A stretch of DNA of 64,000 nt from Euglena gracilis (taxonomy: Eukaryota; Euglenida; Euglenophyceae; Euglenales), in NCBI GenBank assembly GCA_039621445.1, contig CP154955.1, positions 49,150,086-49,214,085 of the forward strand, read 5' to 3'. The stretch's first letter is position 1; every line of letters begins with the position of its first letter. Positions 17,592-32,497 of this stretch are shown piece by piece. Below the pieces are notes generated by a model. The model was not told where the DNA came from and did no database searches. It was given only the letters and a program-made list of their open reading frames with translations. Both the position numbers and the translations under genes were made by a program.

Positions 17592-18773
17592 TTGACATGT
17601 TGCTGGGGGGACATTTTTTTGTCCACCATTTTAGACTTTTCTGAAGTCTTTGGTACAGGGGGGTGTCTCCCCATTTTTCCTCCATGGAGTGTATTTTCCC
17701 AACTAGATGATTTTCTGGGTTCTGGGTGGGGGGTGTTGGACATTGCACCCCTGGTGTGAATTGAGCATTCTGCAAAGGTGGTTGGGGGGATGTGCATGCT
17801 CTGCTCACAGGCTCTCTGATCCTCCACTTTGTTTTTGGTGTTGTCAAATGACATACCATAGGGGCCCCTCTTTGGGTCTCCCCCTTGTTTTGACTTGCCC
17901 CTGCCATGGGCACTGAAGAATAAACTTGAGGGGGGGTTGCCCCCTTGTCCTCCATAGCCCCTTCTGGGGCATCCTCCTGAGCCTGCCACTGGGATAATAT
18001 ATTTAAATCCCCTGCTGGGGGACAGTCTTTTAGCTTCTGGGGGTTCTCCCCTTCTGATATTCGATGGCCCCAGTGGCCTTGATGAGAATGATGATGGCCC
18101 CTTGATGATAATTCTGGCCCCAATGGCCTTTTTGACGTTGGCTCCACTGGCCCTCTTGAATTTTTGATATTCCCGTTGACTTCTGTTGGATGTTGGGCGC
18201 CATGCCCATTGAAAATCTTGGGGGGGCTCTGGGGGCCAATCCTTTTCCCCTGACAGGGTTTGTGATGAAGAATTGATTGGGGGGGTGTTGTGGACCTGTC
18301 CTGCCACTGCCACTGGGCATCTGTTTGTGGAATCGGCCACCCTGGCCTTGGTATTGTTGGCCACCCTGGCCTTTGTTCCATCGGCCGCCATGGCCATTGC
18401 TGTTGTGGCCGCCATGGCCCAGCTTGCTGTTTTGGCCGCCATGGCCTGTGCGGTTTTGGCTGCCATAGCCCCGCTTGGATGCATTGTGCGTTGTGTAATG
18501 TTGGCCCCAATGGCCCTGGCTCCAATGGCCGTAGTGGCCTGCTGGTTGTTGCTTCTGCCCCTTTCGGGGCCTTCTGACCACTGTCTGCCAGGGTCCGTGG
18601 CCATCACTTTGGGGGGTTTGGGTTCTGGAAATTTCTGTGGGGGAATTTTCTTTTGGGGAAAGGGCAGCCACGGTTCGCCACAGTTGACCCGCGTCGTCAG
18701 GTTGTCCAGCTGCTGCTGCTGCTCCCTCTTGAAGTTCTCCAGCGCTGTGCTTCTTTGAAGTTGCATCTTTCAT
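17588..18773 (-). CDS. gag-like region of the DIRS-like element (two frames)
   Basis: The first frame (18030-18773) starts MKDATSKKHSAGELQ, contains PWQTVVRRP and then a long Gly/His/Gln/Asn low-complexity tract (GHGGQNSNGHGG type, about residues 75-150), probably RNA-binding. The end of gag is likely in the frame that stops at 17588 (YGGQGGNPPSS ... KKMSPQQHVN), implying a frameshift near 18050. The 17588 stop sits at the start of the RT frame, a place where programmed shifts occur in retroelements. No zinc knuckle is clear. Confidence 0.55.
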
Positions 18774-19567
18774 TGAATTCTTTCGAAAAAGTCAACAACT
18801 TTTGATTTGAAGTTCTGCACGAGCGTGACTTTCTGGATAATTTGAATAGATTGATTGTCTTCTTCTTTTCTCATTTGGTGAGGTATTTGAAGTTCCTTTC
18901 TTCTGGGTGTCGAAGGGCAAATTAGGAATCAGCCAACTCTCGGACGCCCACGACATAGGAAGGGGGAGGAAGGGACCAAGAGGGCGAAGCACAAGAAGAT
19001 GGTGAGCAAGCAGGACCTCACCATCTCGCAGTGCGGAGCCCGAATGGTTCGGCGAAAAAAGGCACTAAGCGGGACCTCCTAACCCAGCGCACCCAAACAA
19101 TCCAAACAACACCGCCGGCGAGCAAGGCATGGCCTCACAAGGGCAAAGTGCGGAGCCCGAGGTGTCCCCTGAAGGCCTTTGTGCTTTGCCCTCGCTTCCC
19201 CTTCCTCCCAGGATTGTCTTCGGGAAGGTGCAATAAAACCTACGTAAAGGGAAGGTTCGGCGACGGCGCACAAAGACCTCTCTTTTCTTTCCCGAAAACA
19301 AGGCATTGCCATTCTGCTCCTCAGTTGAAAAATTCCCCCCCTCCCCCTGGTTTCAGGTATGCTTTGCCAGGGCATGATTCCCATGGCCCACCACCGTACG
19401 CTTTAACTGTGCCATCGCTCACGTGGTTTGCGCAGATGGGAAGCGCCGCCTGCTAGGTGAAGCACAATCTGCGACTGTGAAATTCCATCCTTTTTTTTGT
19501 AATAAAGTGTGGAAAAGCAATTGAACTATCCTGCCGGCGGAATTCTTCCACACAGCTGACACAGTGG
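18774..19567. other. interval between the DIRS-like gag and the NSUN2-like gene end
   Basis: About 790 bp, moderately GC-rich, no gene recognised. It should contain the 5' end of the DIRS-like element and the 3' UTR of the NSUN2-like gene, both read on the minus strand. A 13-bp direct repeat (19031-19043 and 19148-19160) may belong to DIRS termini. Confidence 0.4.
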
Positions 19568-19692
19568 TCATTCGGACACACGGGGCCGCTTGCTGGGGGG
19601 TGCATCCGGCTCCCCTGCGTCCTCCCCAACGGCCTCCTCATTGGGCGACGCCGCCCCTGGAGAGCAGCGAGAGCAGGGCTGTAAAGGAAAGC
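19568..19692 (-). CDS. NSUN2-like last exon x
   Basis: 125 nt encoding a 40-residue tail ending PPSKRPRVSE, then TGA at 19568. The basic KRPR patch resembles a nuclear localisation signal, in line with nuclear NSUN2/TRM4. Acceptor GGCCCCCCAG, joins exon w in phase. Confidence 0.8.
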
Positions 19693-20687
19693 CTGGGGGG
19701 CCAACCCCTCCCCCCCCATGGCAATTGGAAAAGAACAATTGATTTGATGTGAGGGAATAGGGGGGAATAGTGACCCAGACGTGACACCACCAGCCCATCA
19801 TCATCAAAAAGAACGAGGGGCGGGGTCGTGGTGGACGGGTTTTCAGAAAAGAGTGGGTGGGTGGGTTTGGAGGTCACTCTTCCAAAACCAGTCAGTTTGT
19901 CCAGAAAGCCAAAGAAATTGTCAATTTTTTCCGGAGCTGAGGTCACTCAGGTGGTTCTTTGCGAACCCCCCCCTCCCCCACCCAGGGGGTCTGGGCCGAG
20001 TCAGTGGAAGGTCAGCCAGTTTTGTGATCTGGATCAAAAACTAACCAGAAATTTTCAGGGATCGAATCTGCAAAAATCACGCGAATGTCTGGGGCTGTGG
20101 GGGGGGGGGGTTGCGCCAGGGGTCAGATTTTGGCCCGGCTGAATGCCGGCCCGGAAATTTTTTTCGGGGGGTTTTGGCTGTTTCCTGGCGGCTTGACTCC
20201 TTACTCCTTTCCTCCCCAACCGAATAAAACACACATCCCGGCGGACGGTCCAACGAGGTTTCACATTGTCCCCATTCTCTGGAGGAGCTGAGGAACAAAT
20301 TTCCATCTGTGACACGGGAAGAACTTATCTGGTGGATCTGCTGTGATTGGCACAATATCTTCGTGACAAATATGATATTCACTTTCCATGAAACAACTAA
20401 CTGCCCACGATCATGCGGATGGGAAGTTTCGTGCTGCCTCTGGTGGGAGGGTGGAATCATTGGCTGGACCTTGTGGGATGGAAAATATCCAGCAGGAGAA
20501 AGCACTGTTTTCAAGTCAACATGCCCTGCTATATTTTGCCAGAATATCAGGGACAAAAAATTTCGTGAATTTGTGGCACATGCATTCTTGGGTGGACACA
20601 CAAACTGCACAGGTGGAACTGCTGAACACCAAACACACCAACTCAGGATTTCCAAATGGATGCACAACACAATCTCAGGAGGCGCAC
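19693..20687 (-). other. intron w-x
   Basis: About 1 kb of unique-looking sequence with C and G runs (19964-19985, 20098-20112). No mobile element or further exon was recognised. Confidence 0.6.
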
Positions 20688-20885
20688 CGGGGCCCGGGGA
20701 AGCAGGGGCAGCTGCCGGCGCGGCGGTGGGCGTGGCGGGCTCCTCCCCCATGCGGTGCAGCACGGAGGGCAAGTCCTCCTTGTGGCAGAACGTGAACATC
20801 ATGGCCCCCGAGACCCGCGCGGAGAGGAGGAGCTCGGCCGTGCCGAGGAGCTGCTCGGTGCAGCGCAGGATGACCGGTCCCCCGC
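20688..20885 (-). CDS. NSUN2-like exon w
   Basis: 198 nt encoding GGPVILRCTEQLLGTAELLL, SARVSGAMMFTFCHKEDLPS and VLHRMG, then an Ala/Pro tail. Matches the final beta-rich segment of the family (G-x-V-V-L ... W-x-G ... F-V-x-K). Acceptor TTCCCCACCAG, donor G|GTGCGCC. Confidence 0.85.
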
Positions 20886-20954
20886 CTGGTGGGGAATGGT
20901 GGGGAGGTTCCTCACACAAAGAATTTCAAACGAATAAAAAAAAACTCGTAACCA

Positions 20955-21090
20955 TATATGCATATGTGTAAATGTGTACATGTATATGTGCATATATACA
21001 TCCAAAACACATATACATAATATACATATATACATAATATATATATAGTATGTTTGTGTGTGTGTACGTATGTATGTATGTATGCTCACA
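20955..21090. repeat. AT-rich microsatellite (CATA, TATG, GT mixtures)
   Basis: Alternating purine-pyrimidine short repeats in the intron between exons v and w. Non-coding. Confidence 0.8.
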
Positions 21091-21318
21091 CACACATCTA
21101 TACACAGAAACAGATTAAAAAAAATTGCAGTGCCTGGCACCATGTCAAGGATACCACAGCCGTTTGGAAAAAAATTCTTCCTTCTCTAAGCAAGATTTGC
21201 ACGGAAATGAAGGACAGCCAAGCCTAAAAGCGGCCCTGCATTCTCATATGTTGTAGATGATCTCTCTCTCGTATCTCCTATATACGTCTCTATCATGCTC
21301 CCCATCTCACTAAAGCGG

Positions 21319-21319
21319 C

Positions 21320-21367
<48 letters not shown>

Positions 21368-21458
21368 CCTCTCACTCACTCTCTCTCCCTCCCTCCCTCC
21401 CTCCCTCCCTCTCTCTCTCTCTTCGAAATCGGTATTCTTTGCTTTCATCGCATCCCCC

Positions 21459-21499
<41 letters not shown>

Positions 21500-21740
21500 C
21501 GTGGGTTTCCCTTGCCTTTCCCTTTCCCCCTCCCCCCTCCCTTGGCCTCCTGTCCCCCGGTGGCTGCCCGTCTGTCTGGCGCACTGGGCTGCCCCTTCCC
21601 CGTCCCCCCTCCCTTGCCTGCTGGTGGGTGTGTGGCGGTCCCCGTGCGTGCGTGCGTGCTGGGGGGGCGGCGCTCCCCCCATGGGCTCCGCACGCGTTTC
21701 ACGCCACCCCCGGACCCCGCGCCAGGGCCCGGGGGCCCGG

Positions 21741-21835
<95 letters not shown>
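21319..21835. repeat. (CT)n microsatellites with a GC-rich spacer
   Basis: CT runs at about 21319-21425, 21470-21492 and 21745-21835, the last about 45 pairs long, separated by GC-rich sequence. They border the 892-bp tandem repeat. Confidence 0.9.
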
Positions 21836-24650
<2,815 letters not shown>

Positions 24651-24778
24651 CAACAGGTTGTGTATGGCAATGCCAGTTGACACACCATATATGGATATGT
24701 ACACGTATGCATGGTACATGTATATATATACTTTCTTGTTGGCACCTCCCCCCCCTCCCTCCGAGGTGGGGTCACCAC

Positions 24779-25077
24779 CTCGCTGCTCCGCCAGAGCCTC
24801 CAGCGCCTCCCTCGTCCCCGCCCCCGCAATGGCTTTCAGGGCGACGGACCGCGACGGGATGCGCAGGATCGCCAGCAGGTCCGCGTGACCGATGCCGACG
24901 ACGCGGTGGCTCGGCGGCAGGGCACCTCTGTGGGTCTCACAGCGGGGCCGGCCCACCTCCCCGGGGACCCCAACCTCGACCTCGAGGTCATGGCCTGCGA
25001 AGCGTGCCGGAGGAACCGACGCATGGAATGCGTACCGAAATTGGGCCACGCCATGCGGCGCCTGACAGGGAAAATGG
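24779..25077 (-). CDS. NSUN2-like exon v
   Basis: 299 nt, 99 full codons. The best-matching part is SHRVVGIGHADLLAILRIPS with the following helix TREALEALAEQ, which aligns with the C-terminal domain. Acceptor CCTGTTCCGCAG, donor G|GTGGTG. The first 45 codons are poorly conserved, so a later acceptor is possible. Confidence 0.8.
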
Positions 25078-25149
25078 CTGCGGAACAGGTGGTCACAAAG
25101 AAATCGTTCTGAGACGCACGTGGGGCAAAATAATAATATTTTTTTTGGA

Positions 25150-25227
25150 ACACTTACAAATACACACACATATACATATTCATGTACACATACACATACA
25201 CATACATATACATATACATATACATAT

Positions 25228-25262
<35 letters not shown>

Positions 25263-25760
25263 TATACACATACATATACATATACATATACATATACACA
25301 TACACATACACATACATATACATATACGTATACATATACACATACACATACACATACATATACATATACAAATACACATACATATACATATGCACAGACA
25401 TGTACACATATTGGTTTTGCTGCCCAATTACCAGATTTTGGGACATGCATGTGATGGAAGGCTGAAAAGGCTAGCATTGCAAATTTATAATTTACAAATT
25501 ACACTCTTGCAATTTACACTTTCCCAACTGAAACTTAAGGAAATGTCAACCCCCCATACACCCCACATATACAGAGATATAGATAGATAGATATATATAT
25601 AGATGAGAATAGATATAGATATCTAGATATATATATAGATAGAGAGATATATATTATATATATATATATATATATAGAACATATATATATATATATATAC
25701 ATATATATTTATATATATACTGATATTATATATATATTAATTAATATATATATTAATATA

Positions 25761-25800
<40 letters not shown>

Positions 25801-25862
25801 AATATGTGTGTACAAATATGTGTGTATGTATAAATATACATACATATACATATATGTGTGTA
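25150..25862. repeat. CATA/CACATA and TA/GATA microsatellite block
   Basis: 25150-25400 is CATATA/CACATA repeat. 25565-25862 is mostly TA, ATAG and ATGT repeat. The piece between (25430-25560) is unique AT-rich sequence. All intronic. Confidence 0.85.
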
Positions 25863-25863
25863 C

Positions 25864-26254
25864 CAGGCTTTGCTCAAGGACCCCCGGGGGGTACTGGCTA
25901 GCCAATCGGCTAGACACTGGAAAAAGTGGACTAGCTAGACCCCCCCGGGGGGGGGGGGGTCCGGGGGTCCCCCGGACTGGAAAAAAAATTTTCCTCCGGC
26001 GCACGGCGGCGCACAGCGCCGGAGGAAAAATGAGGTTTTTAACAGGTTTTTGGCTGATTTTGTTCCAAAAATTCCCAAAAATGGCTAAAAAAACGGGCAT
26101 TTTTGGCCATTTTTGGGGGTCCCACTAGCTAGCCCTGCTAGCAGACCCCCCCGGGGGGGGGGGGGGCTGGTAGAAAACCCACTAGCCAATTTTGGACTAG
26201 CTGCAGTCCAGCCCCCCCCCCCGGGGGTACTGCAATCCCTTAAGCAAAAGCCTG
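25864..26254. mobile_element. hAT-like MITE 1 (391 bp)
   Basis: Terminal inverted repeats CAGGCTTTGCTCAAGG (left) and the complement of CAGGCTTTTGCTTAAGG (right), flanked by identical 8-bp duplications GTGTGTAC (25856-25863 and 26255-26262). The interior has C/G runs able to fold (CCCCCGGGGGG) and a CCGGCGC...GCGCCGG hairpin near 25995-26025. No coding capacity. An 8-bp duplication and CAGG termini suggest hAT; the duplication lies at a GT-rich site, so chance identity is possible. Confidence 0.75.
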
Positions 26255-26524
26255 GTGTGTACACATGTAATGTATAATATACATGTGTGTACACATAAAA
26301 CCCTTCCAAATACAAAGCCCCCCCCCCCCCGATGTGGAGCTGGACGTGGTGCCATTCAGAAAAAAGTTGAAAATTTTTGGGTGGATACAACATTTTTTTT
26401 TTCACCAGAAATGATCCATTTCGGAAAAGAAATGCAAGTTGCGAAAAATAGGACGCAAACAACAAAAATTGGTCATAAAACTGGTTTTGGCCACTATTCA
26501 GGGGGGGGGGGAATTGATATCGGT

Positions 26525-26985
26525 GGCCTTCGGAAAAATTGCGGAAAAATTGCGGAAAAATTGCGGAAATTGCGGAAAAATTGCGAAAAATTGATATCGG
26601 GTATACTCATTTCTGCTTGGGGGGACTTAGAAAATTTTCAATTGTGAGGTTCAGAACACCGCAACACCCACGTCGATGCAGGCGAGCACAAATCAACACG
26701 CTGGATGTTCTTTGCACAGGTGGGACGCACCCAATCCTGTGACCAGTGGTGCACCTGTGAGAAAAATTGGTAAACTGGGGGGGGGACAACAAAACACAAT
26801 AGCACACCTGTTGATCCATTTGAAGAATGGCTTGAACTCATTGCACCTTCCATCTTCGGTGGTGGGGAAAAAATTCTTCAAAAAAATGGTGAAAAATTGC
26901 GGGAAAATTGCGGAAATTGCGGAAAAATTGCGGAAAATTGCGGAAATTGCGGAAAATTGCGGAAATTGCGGAAAAATTGCGGATA
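26525..26985. repeat. AATTGCGGAA minisatellite, two clusters
   Basis: Imperfect 11-13 bp units at 26535-26590 and 26890-26985 in the same intron (u-v), separated by unique sequence. Confidence 0.8.
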
Positions 26986-27325
26986 TCAATTTCCCCCCCC
27001 TGCACTATTGAAGGCCGCTGGAAGTCACACAGGCCACCCAAAAAAAGTTTGATTCCCCCCCAAATACAAAGCCCCCCCCCAAATATAAAGCCCGCCCCTG
27101 AGGACCTTGAAATCCCGTCCAAAATATGCAGCCGCGGGGGCTTTATAATTGGGGGGAGTTATGTTATATTTTATGCATCCAAAACTGGCCGAGGACGGTT
27201 TCATTGCCACCGACACTGCCAAAGCACCCAGGGGGACAACCCTTCAATATCAGAAATGCCCTTCTTGGCATGAAAGGGAACACTGCGGCCAGACCTGTGA
27301 AGAGAGGAAGGCCGAGGCAAATCAC

Positions 27326-27402
27326 CGTTCCAGGCGTTCATGGGTAAATTTCACGGCGAACTCCAAGCCAACGTCGGGGGATTGGAGGGAGGGGTCGGAG
27401 TG
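27326..27402 (-). CDS. NSUN2-like exon u
   Basis: 77 nt encoding a short Ser/Pro linker and DVGLEFAVKFTHERLE, equivalent to the G-x-K-V-x-x-R strand. Acceptor CCGCAGAG, donor CG|GTGATT. Conservation is weak; phase fits both neighbours. Confidence 0.7.
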
Positions 27403-28966
27403 CTCTGCGGTGCCATGCCCCCCCCACCCCGGGTAGGTTGTTGTTGGGTCCAAGGCGTCTGCCGAGGCATCATATTTTGCCATTTGTTTGGAATACTTCA
27501 AAAAAAGAATTGATGTGGGAATTGATCGCATAGAAACGTTCATGAAAAGCTTCAATGCGTATGTTTCTTCAAACTTTTGTGTTCGAACACTCACTTTTTG
27601 AATCCGCAATATTCCTTCTGGGGTGCATCTGGGGAAGACTCAGGGCAAAAGACCTTCATGCGCCATGCGGTACTGTTCATCCATCTTCGGCCCACTCTTT
27701 TCAAAGATGCGGACTCCGGCCCCAACAATCTGTCCAGGGGAGAAAAAGCACAAACATGAACCTTGAAAATCAAAACAAAAATCATTTTCAGAAACTGGCT
27801 TCATTAGGACACAACACAATCACTTTGCTTTCTGAAATGGGCGGGACAATTCAATCTCCTGTAAAACACACAAAAAAAACCCAAACACATCCATTAACCC
27901 CGTGGAAGCCCCTCATGCACAGGGTTGCACAGGAAGGCCTTGCTTTGGGAGGGATGAAGCCCATTCAGGCTTCGCCCTTTGCAAAAACACTTTGCAAAAA
28001 AAAAGCCTCGGGCACAAAGACGCCCAGAAAAGACTTTGACCAAATACTGATACCCCCAGAAAAATAGGAAGGCGCGCTCAAAGATCCCTCCTCAAGGGGG
28101 GGGGGTTCAAGCGGCCAGCGGCTGCTCCCCCCTCCTGTGAGGTCAAATAAGCAGTCAGGATGGACAGGGCTGGGGCTGGAAACCTGGCGGAAAAACCCAA
28201 AATGCAAAGCTGGGTTGGGTGTGTAAGCCAGAATTTCGCCGTGACCCCAATAAACCAAAAAACCGGTTCGGCAATTTCAGGAGCACCTCGCCCAGACGTG
28301 GCCACCGGCCACCCATAACATTTCTGGAAACCTTGTGAATGAAAATTCCTGGATGGTGGTCAGGCTTCTTTTCTTCCCAAGCGCCCTTGGGGTCCCCTCT
28401 TCCCACCCAGGTTGGCGTGGGACCGTCCTCAGGGGGTGGGGTCACGTCAAATACCAGTTTTTTTCCAAAAAAAACTTTGACCTTTTCGTAAAAATTATGG
28501 GGCTTCTAGCCATATATTCTTTCAGGTGCATTGCAAAGGAAAACACCGCAAAAACCCCCATTTGCCCATCGCTGTTGGACCATTCTGTCAAAATTCTTCC
28601 GCTCTGCGCCAAAAATTTTCGGCTCTGCCCATACCATTATGGGGCTCCCTAAGCCATAAGAATTCATTGCAGGTTGCAGGTGCATTCAAGGAAAACACCA
28701 GCAAAAACCCTCAATTGCCTGTTGGACCTTCTGTCAAAATTTTTCTTTTCTTCCGTCTGTGCCGAAAATTTTCGGCTCTGCCCACTGGGGGGCCTGGGGG
28801 CCATGGACCCCTGGGGGGCCCCCACATGGACCCCTTGGGGTGCCCCTCCCCCCCTCTGGGGAGGGGTGCAATCTTATCTTCACCCCCCCCCTCGTGGGGA
28901 GGGTGCCCTTTTTTTTCTGGCTCATCAAATTTTTTTTCCCACTGTCCATCAAATTTTTTTCACACA

Positions 28967-29283
<317 letters not shown>

Positions 29284-29675
29284 CTGAGGAGATCCCCCTG
29301 CTTCCAACTGGCTTGGGGAGAACCCTCCTCCCAGGTTGGTGCCTAGCGTGGTTGGGGGGGGGGGGCTGCTGGGCTGGACCAGGTTGGCACTGGAAACCAA
29401 AAAGAAATGAAGAATAGAAAAAGCCCAGACCCAGCTGTGTTGCAGTTTTCCAGCCGAGCTCGTCGAAGCAATGCAAAAACACATCCTGAAAAAGAAAACG
29501 GCGTTTCTGCATCATTCGACCCCCCCCCGCCCCAATTTCGATTTGATGAACCCGAGCTCATGGCTGGAAAAAGGCCCACCCCTCCGGGGGTAAGGCCCCT
29601 ACCGGTTCAGAAACCTTACTCCCCCCCGGGGGGGGGGGGGGAGGGCACTTCTTGTCCTCAATAAAAGTGGCACAC

Positions 29676-29749
29676 AAAGGAGAGGGGTGGCCCGAGATCG
29701 GTGCATCAGCCGATCGAAGGGGAAATCCGCCGCGAACTCGAAGCGGGAC
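29676..29749 (-). CDS. NSUN2-like exon s
   Basis: 74 nt encoding SRFEFAADFPFDRLMHRSRA and TPLL. Acceptor GGTTGCAG after a long C tract, donor T|GTGTGCC; phase fits exons r and t. Confidence 0.88.
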
Positions 29750-30456
29750 CTGCAACCGGGGGGGGGGGGGGGGCAACCATGGGATGGCGTCAACGTTCAA
29801 CAAACATTGTCCATTCTGAACCTGCCTCCGTGCCTTCCTCTGGACCTCTGTGATTCCGCCACTTGGCCTTTCATGGTCAACTTTTTCCACCATGACTGAC
29901 CAAATGCACCATCCATTTGGTCAGCCACCCAGGTGAGCGTGACAAGTCACGCCGTGTCGGTGACAGGTTGAGTGCCCCACCCTCTGGGCACGGTGAGAAA
30001 GCTGGAAACAGTGACGAAACTGGGAAAACACTTCCAGTACTGGGTGTGCTCGATTTGCCCGACGTACCCACCAAGGTGCCAAAAACCATTTACTGAGCTC
30101 CTGCTGCCTGATGATTTTCTCCATCTCCCATCGCAACAAAATCGCATTGAAATTTGAAAAATAATTGGCTGAAGACTGGTAATGGTAACCACATCAATGG
30201 CATTCCCTTTCTGGATACAATGATGAAATGATATTTTTATATGACATTTTTTTATTTAATTGTTTTGATAATTTTATTATTTAATAATTTATCACGTGTT
30301 ATTCGATGTCATAATAAGGAAATTTCATGATGATCCAATATGAACTTTTAAGGGGAAACAACCGCCCAAAAACGAGACTATCTGTCACAGGTTCATGGAT
30401 GCGGTCATGTTGCATGTTGCTTGAAAGGGTCTGTACAAGGTGGGAACAGACGCCAC

Positions 30457-30532
30457 CTGATCTCGTCGACCACCTCCTTTGGGATGGGAACGAGGTAATC
30501 CGTCAACGAATCGTTTTTGAACTTCGGGTTCC
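30457..30532 (-). CDS. NSUN2-like exon r
   Basis: 76 nt encoding NPKFKNDSLTDYLVPIPKEV and VDEI, aligned with the family's FKEDP ... FxPPIE segment at the start of the C-terminal domain. Acceptor TTCCAACAG, donor AG|GTGGCG. Confidence 0.85.
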
Positions 30533-30763
30533 CTGTTGGAAGGTTGTAGGTTGAAAACAGATGCATTTCCACGCTGCCAACAGCCCATTTACCTTGTGGA
30601 TATTTTAGATATCACTTTTTGCTTCAAAGGTTCGTTATGGGTCAATCCTTGAACTCCCCAATGCCAAACATAGATTCAACCAGTGACCCGGGGGGGGGCA
30701 CTTTCCACATATCCAACCACCCCAATGGAACTGAGTGCTGTTCAGCATTGCGGGGACGGCTAC

Positions 30764-30838
30764 CTTTGCCGGCCGATGGCTTCTCCGCGGTCCCGTCGTC
30801 GTCCTCTGGAAGCGGCGGCGCATCGTCCGGGGTGGGGC
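30764..30838 (-). CDS. NSUN2-like exon q (acidic linker)
   Basis: 75 nt encoding PTPDDAPPLPEDDDGTAEKP and SAGK, a disordered linker as found after the catalytic core. Acceptor CCGCCGCCCAG, donor G|GTAGCC. Confidence 0.75.
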
Positions 30839-31592
30839 CTGGGCGGCGGGGGTGGGGCAGGCAGCCGGCTGTCACACCAGAATCCGCCAGAACGCATCCG
30901 CTGGAAATATTCGGTTGGCCTCCAGGAAAAAGGGCTTGTTGAAAATAGAATTTTATATTTATTTTATTCCTATATTTATACTTTTATTTATATTTATAAT
31001 GATTTATTATTACATATTTAATTATATATATTTTTATTTTTACACTTTTTAAATATCGACATAGAGTTGCAACTTACTTAACTTTTTTAATTTCAAAATA
31101 CAATGCAAGAAGAAATCAAGCACGATGATTGCCAATGGCTTCTCTCTAGTAGGCGCAGACGCAGCACCTCGTTCCAAGGTTCTTTCGTCCCGTCCCTGTG
31201 CCACCAGACAAGACAGAACCATTCTGACCGGAGACTAGGCGACTGAGCCTGTTTTGCACTTGTCTGGGTGAACTATCATGGGTGCGCGCCATGTTTGTTG
31301 GGAGCCCAGAGCTGGACTAAACAATAATTAAGGAAACGGGGAGTTGGCTTTTGAATTTGCGGACACTTATATGCATCAACACCCAAACTTAAATTGCTCT
31401 GCCACCTGCAATTGCGCAAAAACGCCACTTGCGCAAACCTTCTTGTCCATTTGGGAACGGTCTGTTTGCGCAACTGCTGGAACCGGCATTTCCCGCAATT
31501 ACACAAACGGTTTCTTTGAGCACATGAACCACAACGATTGCGCACAAATGGGCAAACTGATCACGCAAACGACGTAGAAAGGTAAATGTGAC

Positions 31593-31692
31593 CTGCAGCG
31601 GCCACGCCACCCGTAGCAGGGGGCACAGCGTCCTGGGTGGCAGCGCCTGGCCGGAACGGCAGAGGGAAGAAATCCGGATCGGACCCACACCA
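31593..31692 (-). CDS. NSUN2-like exon p (linker)
   Basis: 100 nt encoding WCGSDPDFFPLPFRPG and an Ala/Pro-rich segment. Less conserved; placed by phase with both neighbours and by the donor G|GTCACA. The acceptor (GAAGCAG) is tentative. Confidence 0.65.
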
Positions 31693-31973
31693 CTGCTTCG
31701 GTGGCCGCATGCGAGACCGCCCGCACACCGGCCACAGCGAAAACAAATCGAAGAATAATTGCGCAAACAGACAGAAAATCTGAGCCAAAAACGGAAAAAA
31801 ACAAATCAGTATGCTCAGGGGTCCAAAATGAATGGAATGGTGCGTGTTTAATGATTACTCCGTCATTTGAAAGCGTCAGCGGAAAGAAACAGGTGTTCCA
31901 AACCAAATGCTGCTGCGTTCCGTGTCCACAACGTTGTGGCTTAAGTAATGGCGTGGGTTGGCTGCTCCCGCAC

Positions 31974-32002
31974 CTTCTGCAGCACCGCCACAAAGAAACC
32001 CC
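31974..32002 (-). CDS. NSUN2-like microexon o
   Basis: 29 nt encoding GGFFVAVLQK (first Gly split). Acceptor TTCTTCTCAG, donor AAG|GTGCGG. Confidence 0.92.
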
Positions 32003-32096
32003 CTGAGAAGAATGTGCGAATATTGCGGGCAGATTCCAGTGGCCCGTTTGCCAGTCCTGCCAGGGGAAGAAATTTTTGTGCCACCGGAAGGGTGGG

Positions 32097-32497
32097 CAGG
32101 GTTCGATATAAGGAGAGGAGGGGGGGGTGGGGGGGACACCCTGCGGGCCAGGAGGGGGGGGGTGGGGGGGACACCCCCCCCCACCTAAACAGTGGCGCGG
32201 TCAGGGTGACCGAAAATTTTTGACCCCCCAAAACGACCAAAAGTACCATTTTGGGCACTTTTTGGGCAAAAATTGGCCAAAAATGCAAAAAATTTTCGGC
32301 GCAAAGGGCGGGAGATAAAATTGGCCTTTTTTGGGGGGGTCCCGGGTACCCCCCCAGGGTCGGTCCGGGCCCCCCTTGGAGGGGGGGGGGGGGGGGTGGT
32401 CCGGACCCCCCCCTGCGGGCCGGGGGGGGGGGGGGGGGGTGGGGGGGGGGACCCCCCCCCACCTAAACCATGTACGCCCTCCTTATATCGAACCCTG
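32097..32497. mobile_element. hAT-like MITE 2 (401 bp)
   Basis: Perfect 19-bp terminal inverted repeats CAGGGTTCGATATAAGGAG (32097-32115 and 32479-32497, inverted) with perfect 8-bp duplications AGGGTGGG on both sides (32089-32096, 32498-32505). The interior is dominated by long G and C runs and a GGGGTCC-type palindrome. Lies in the intron between exons n and o. The clearest element of the family in this window. Confidence 0.92.

Larger units (their letters stand above)
14430..18773 (-). mobile_element. DIRS-like tyrosine-recombinase retrotransposon
   Basis: Minus-strand order gag-like, RT, RNase H, tyrosine recombinase, with no integrase or protease, is the DIRS layout. Coding frames shift several times (gag to gag end, RNase H to recombinase, within the recombinase), so this copy is probably inactive unless some shifts are programmed. 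The 3' end meets the 5' LTR of the neighbouring retrotransposon 36 bases past the recombinase stop. The terminal repeats expected of DIRS elements (inverted or split direct repeats) were not delimited; a 13-bp direct repeat GTGCGGAGCCCGA occurs upstream at 19031 and 19148. Confidence 0.8.
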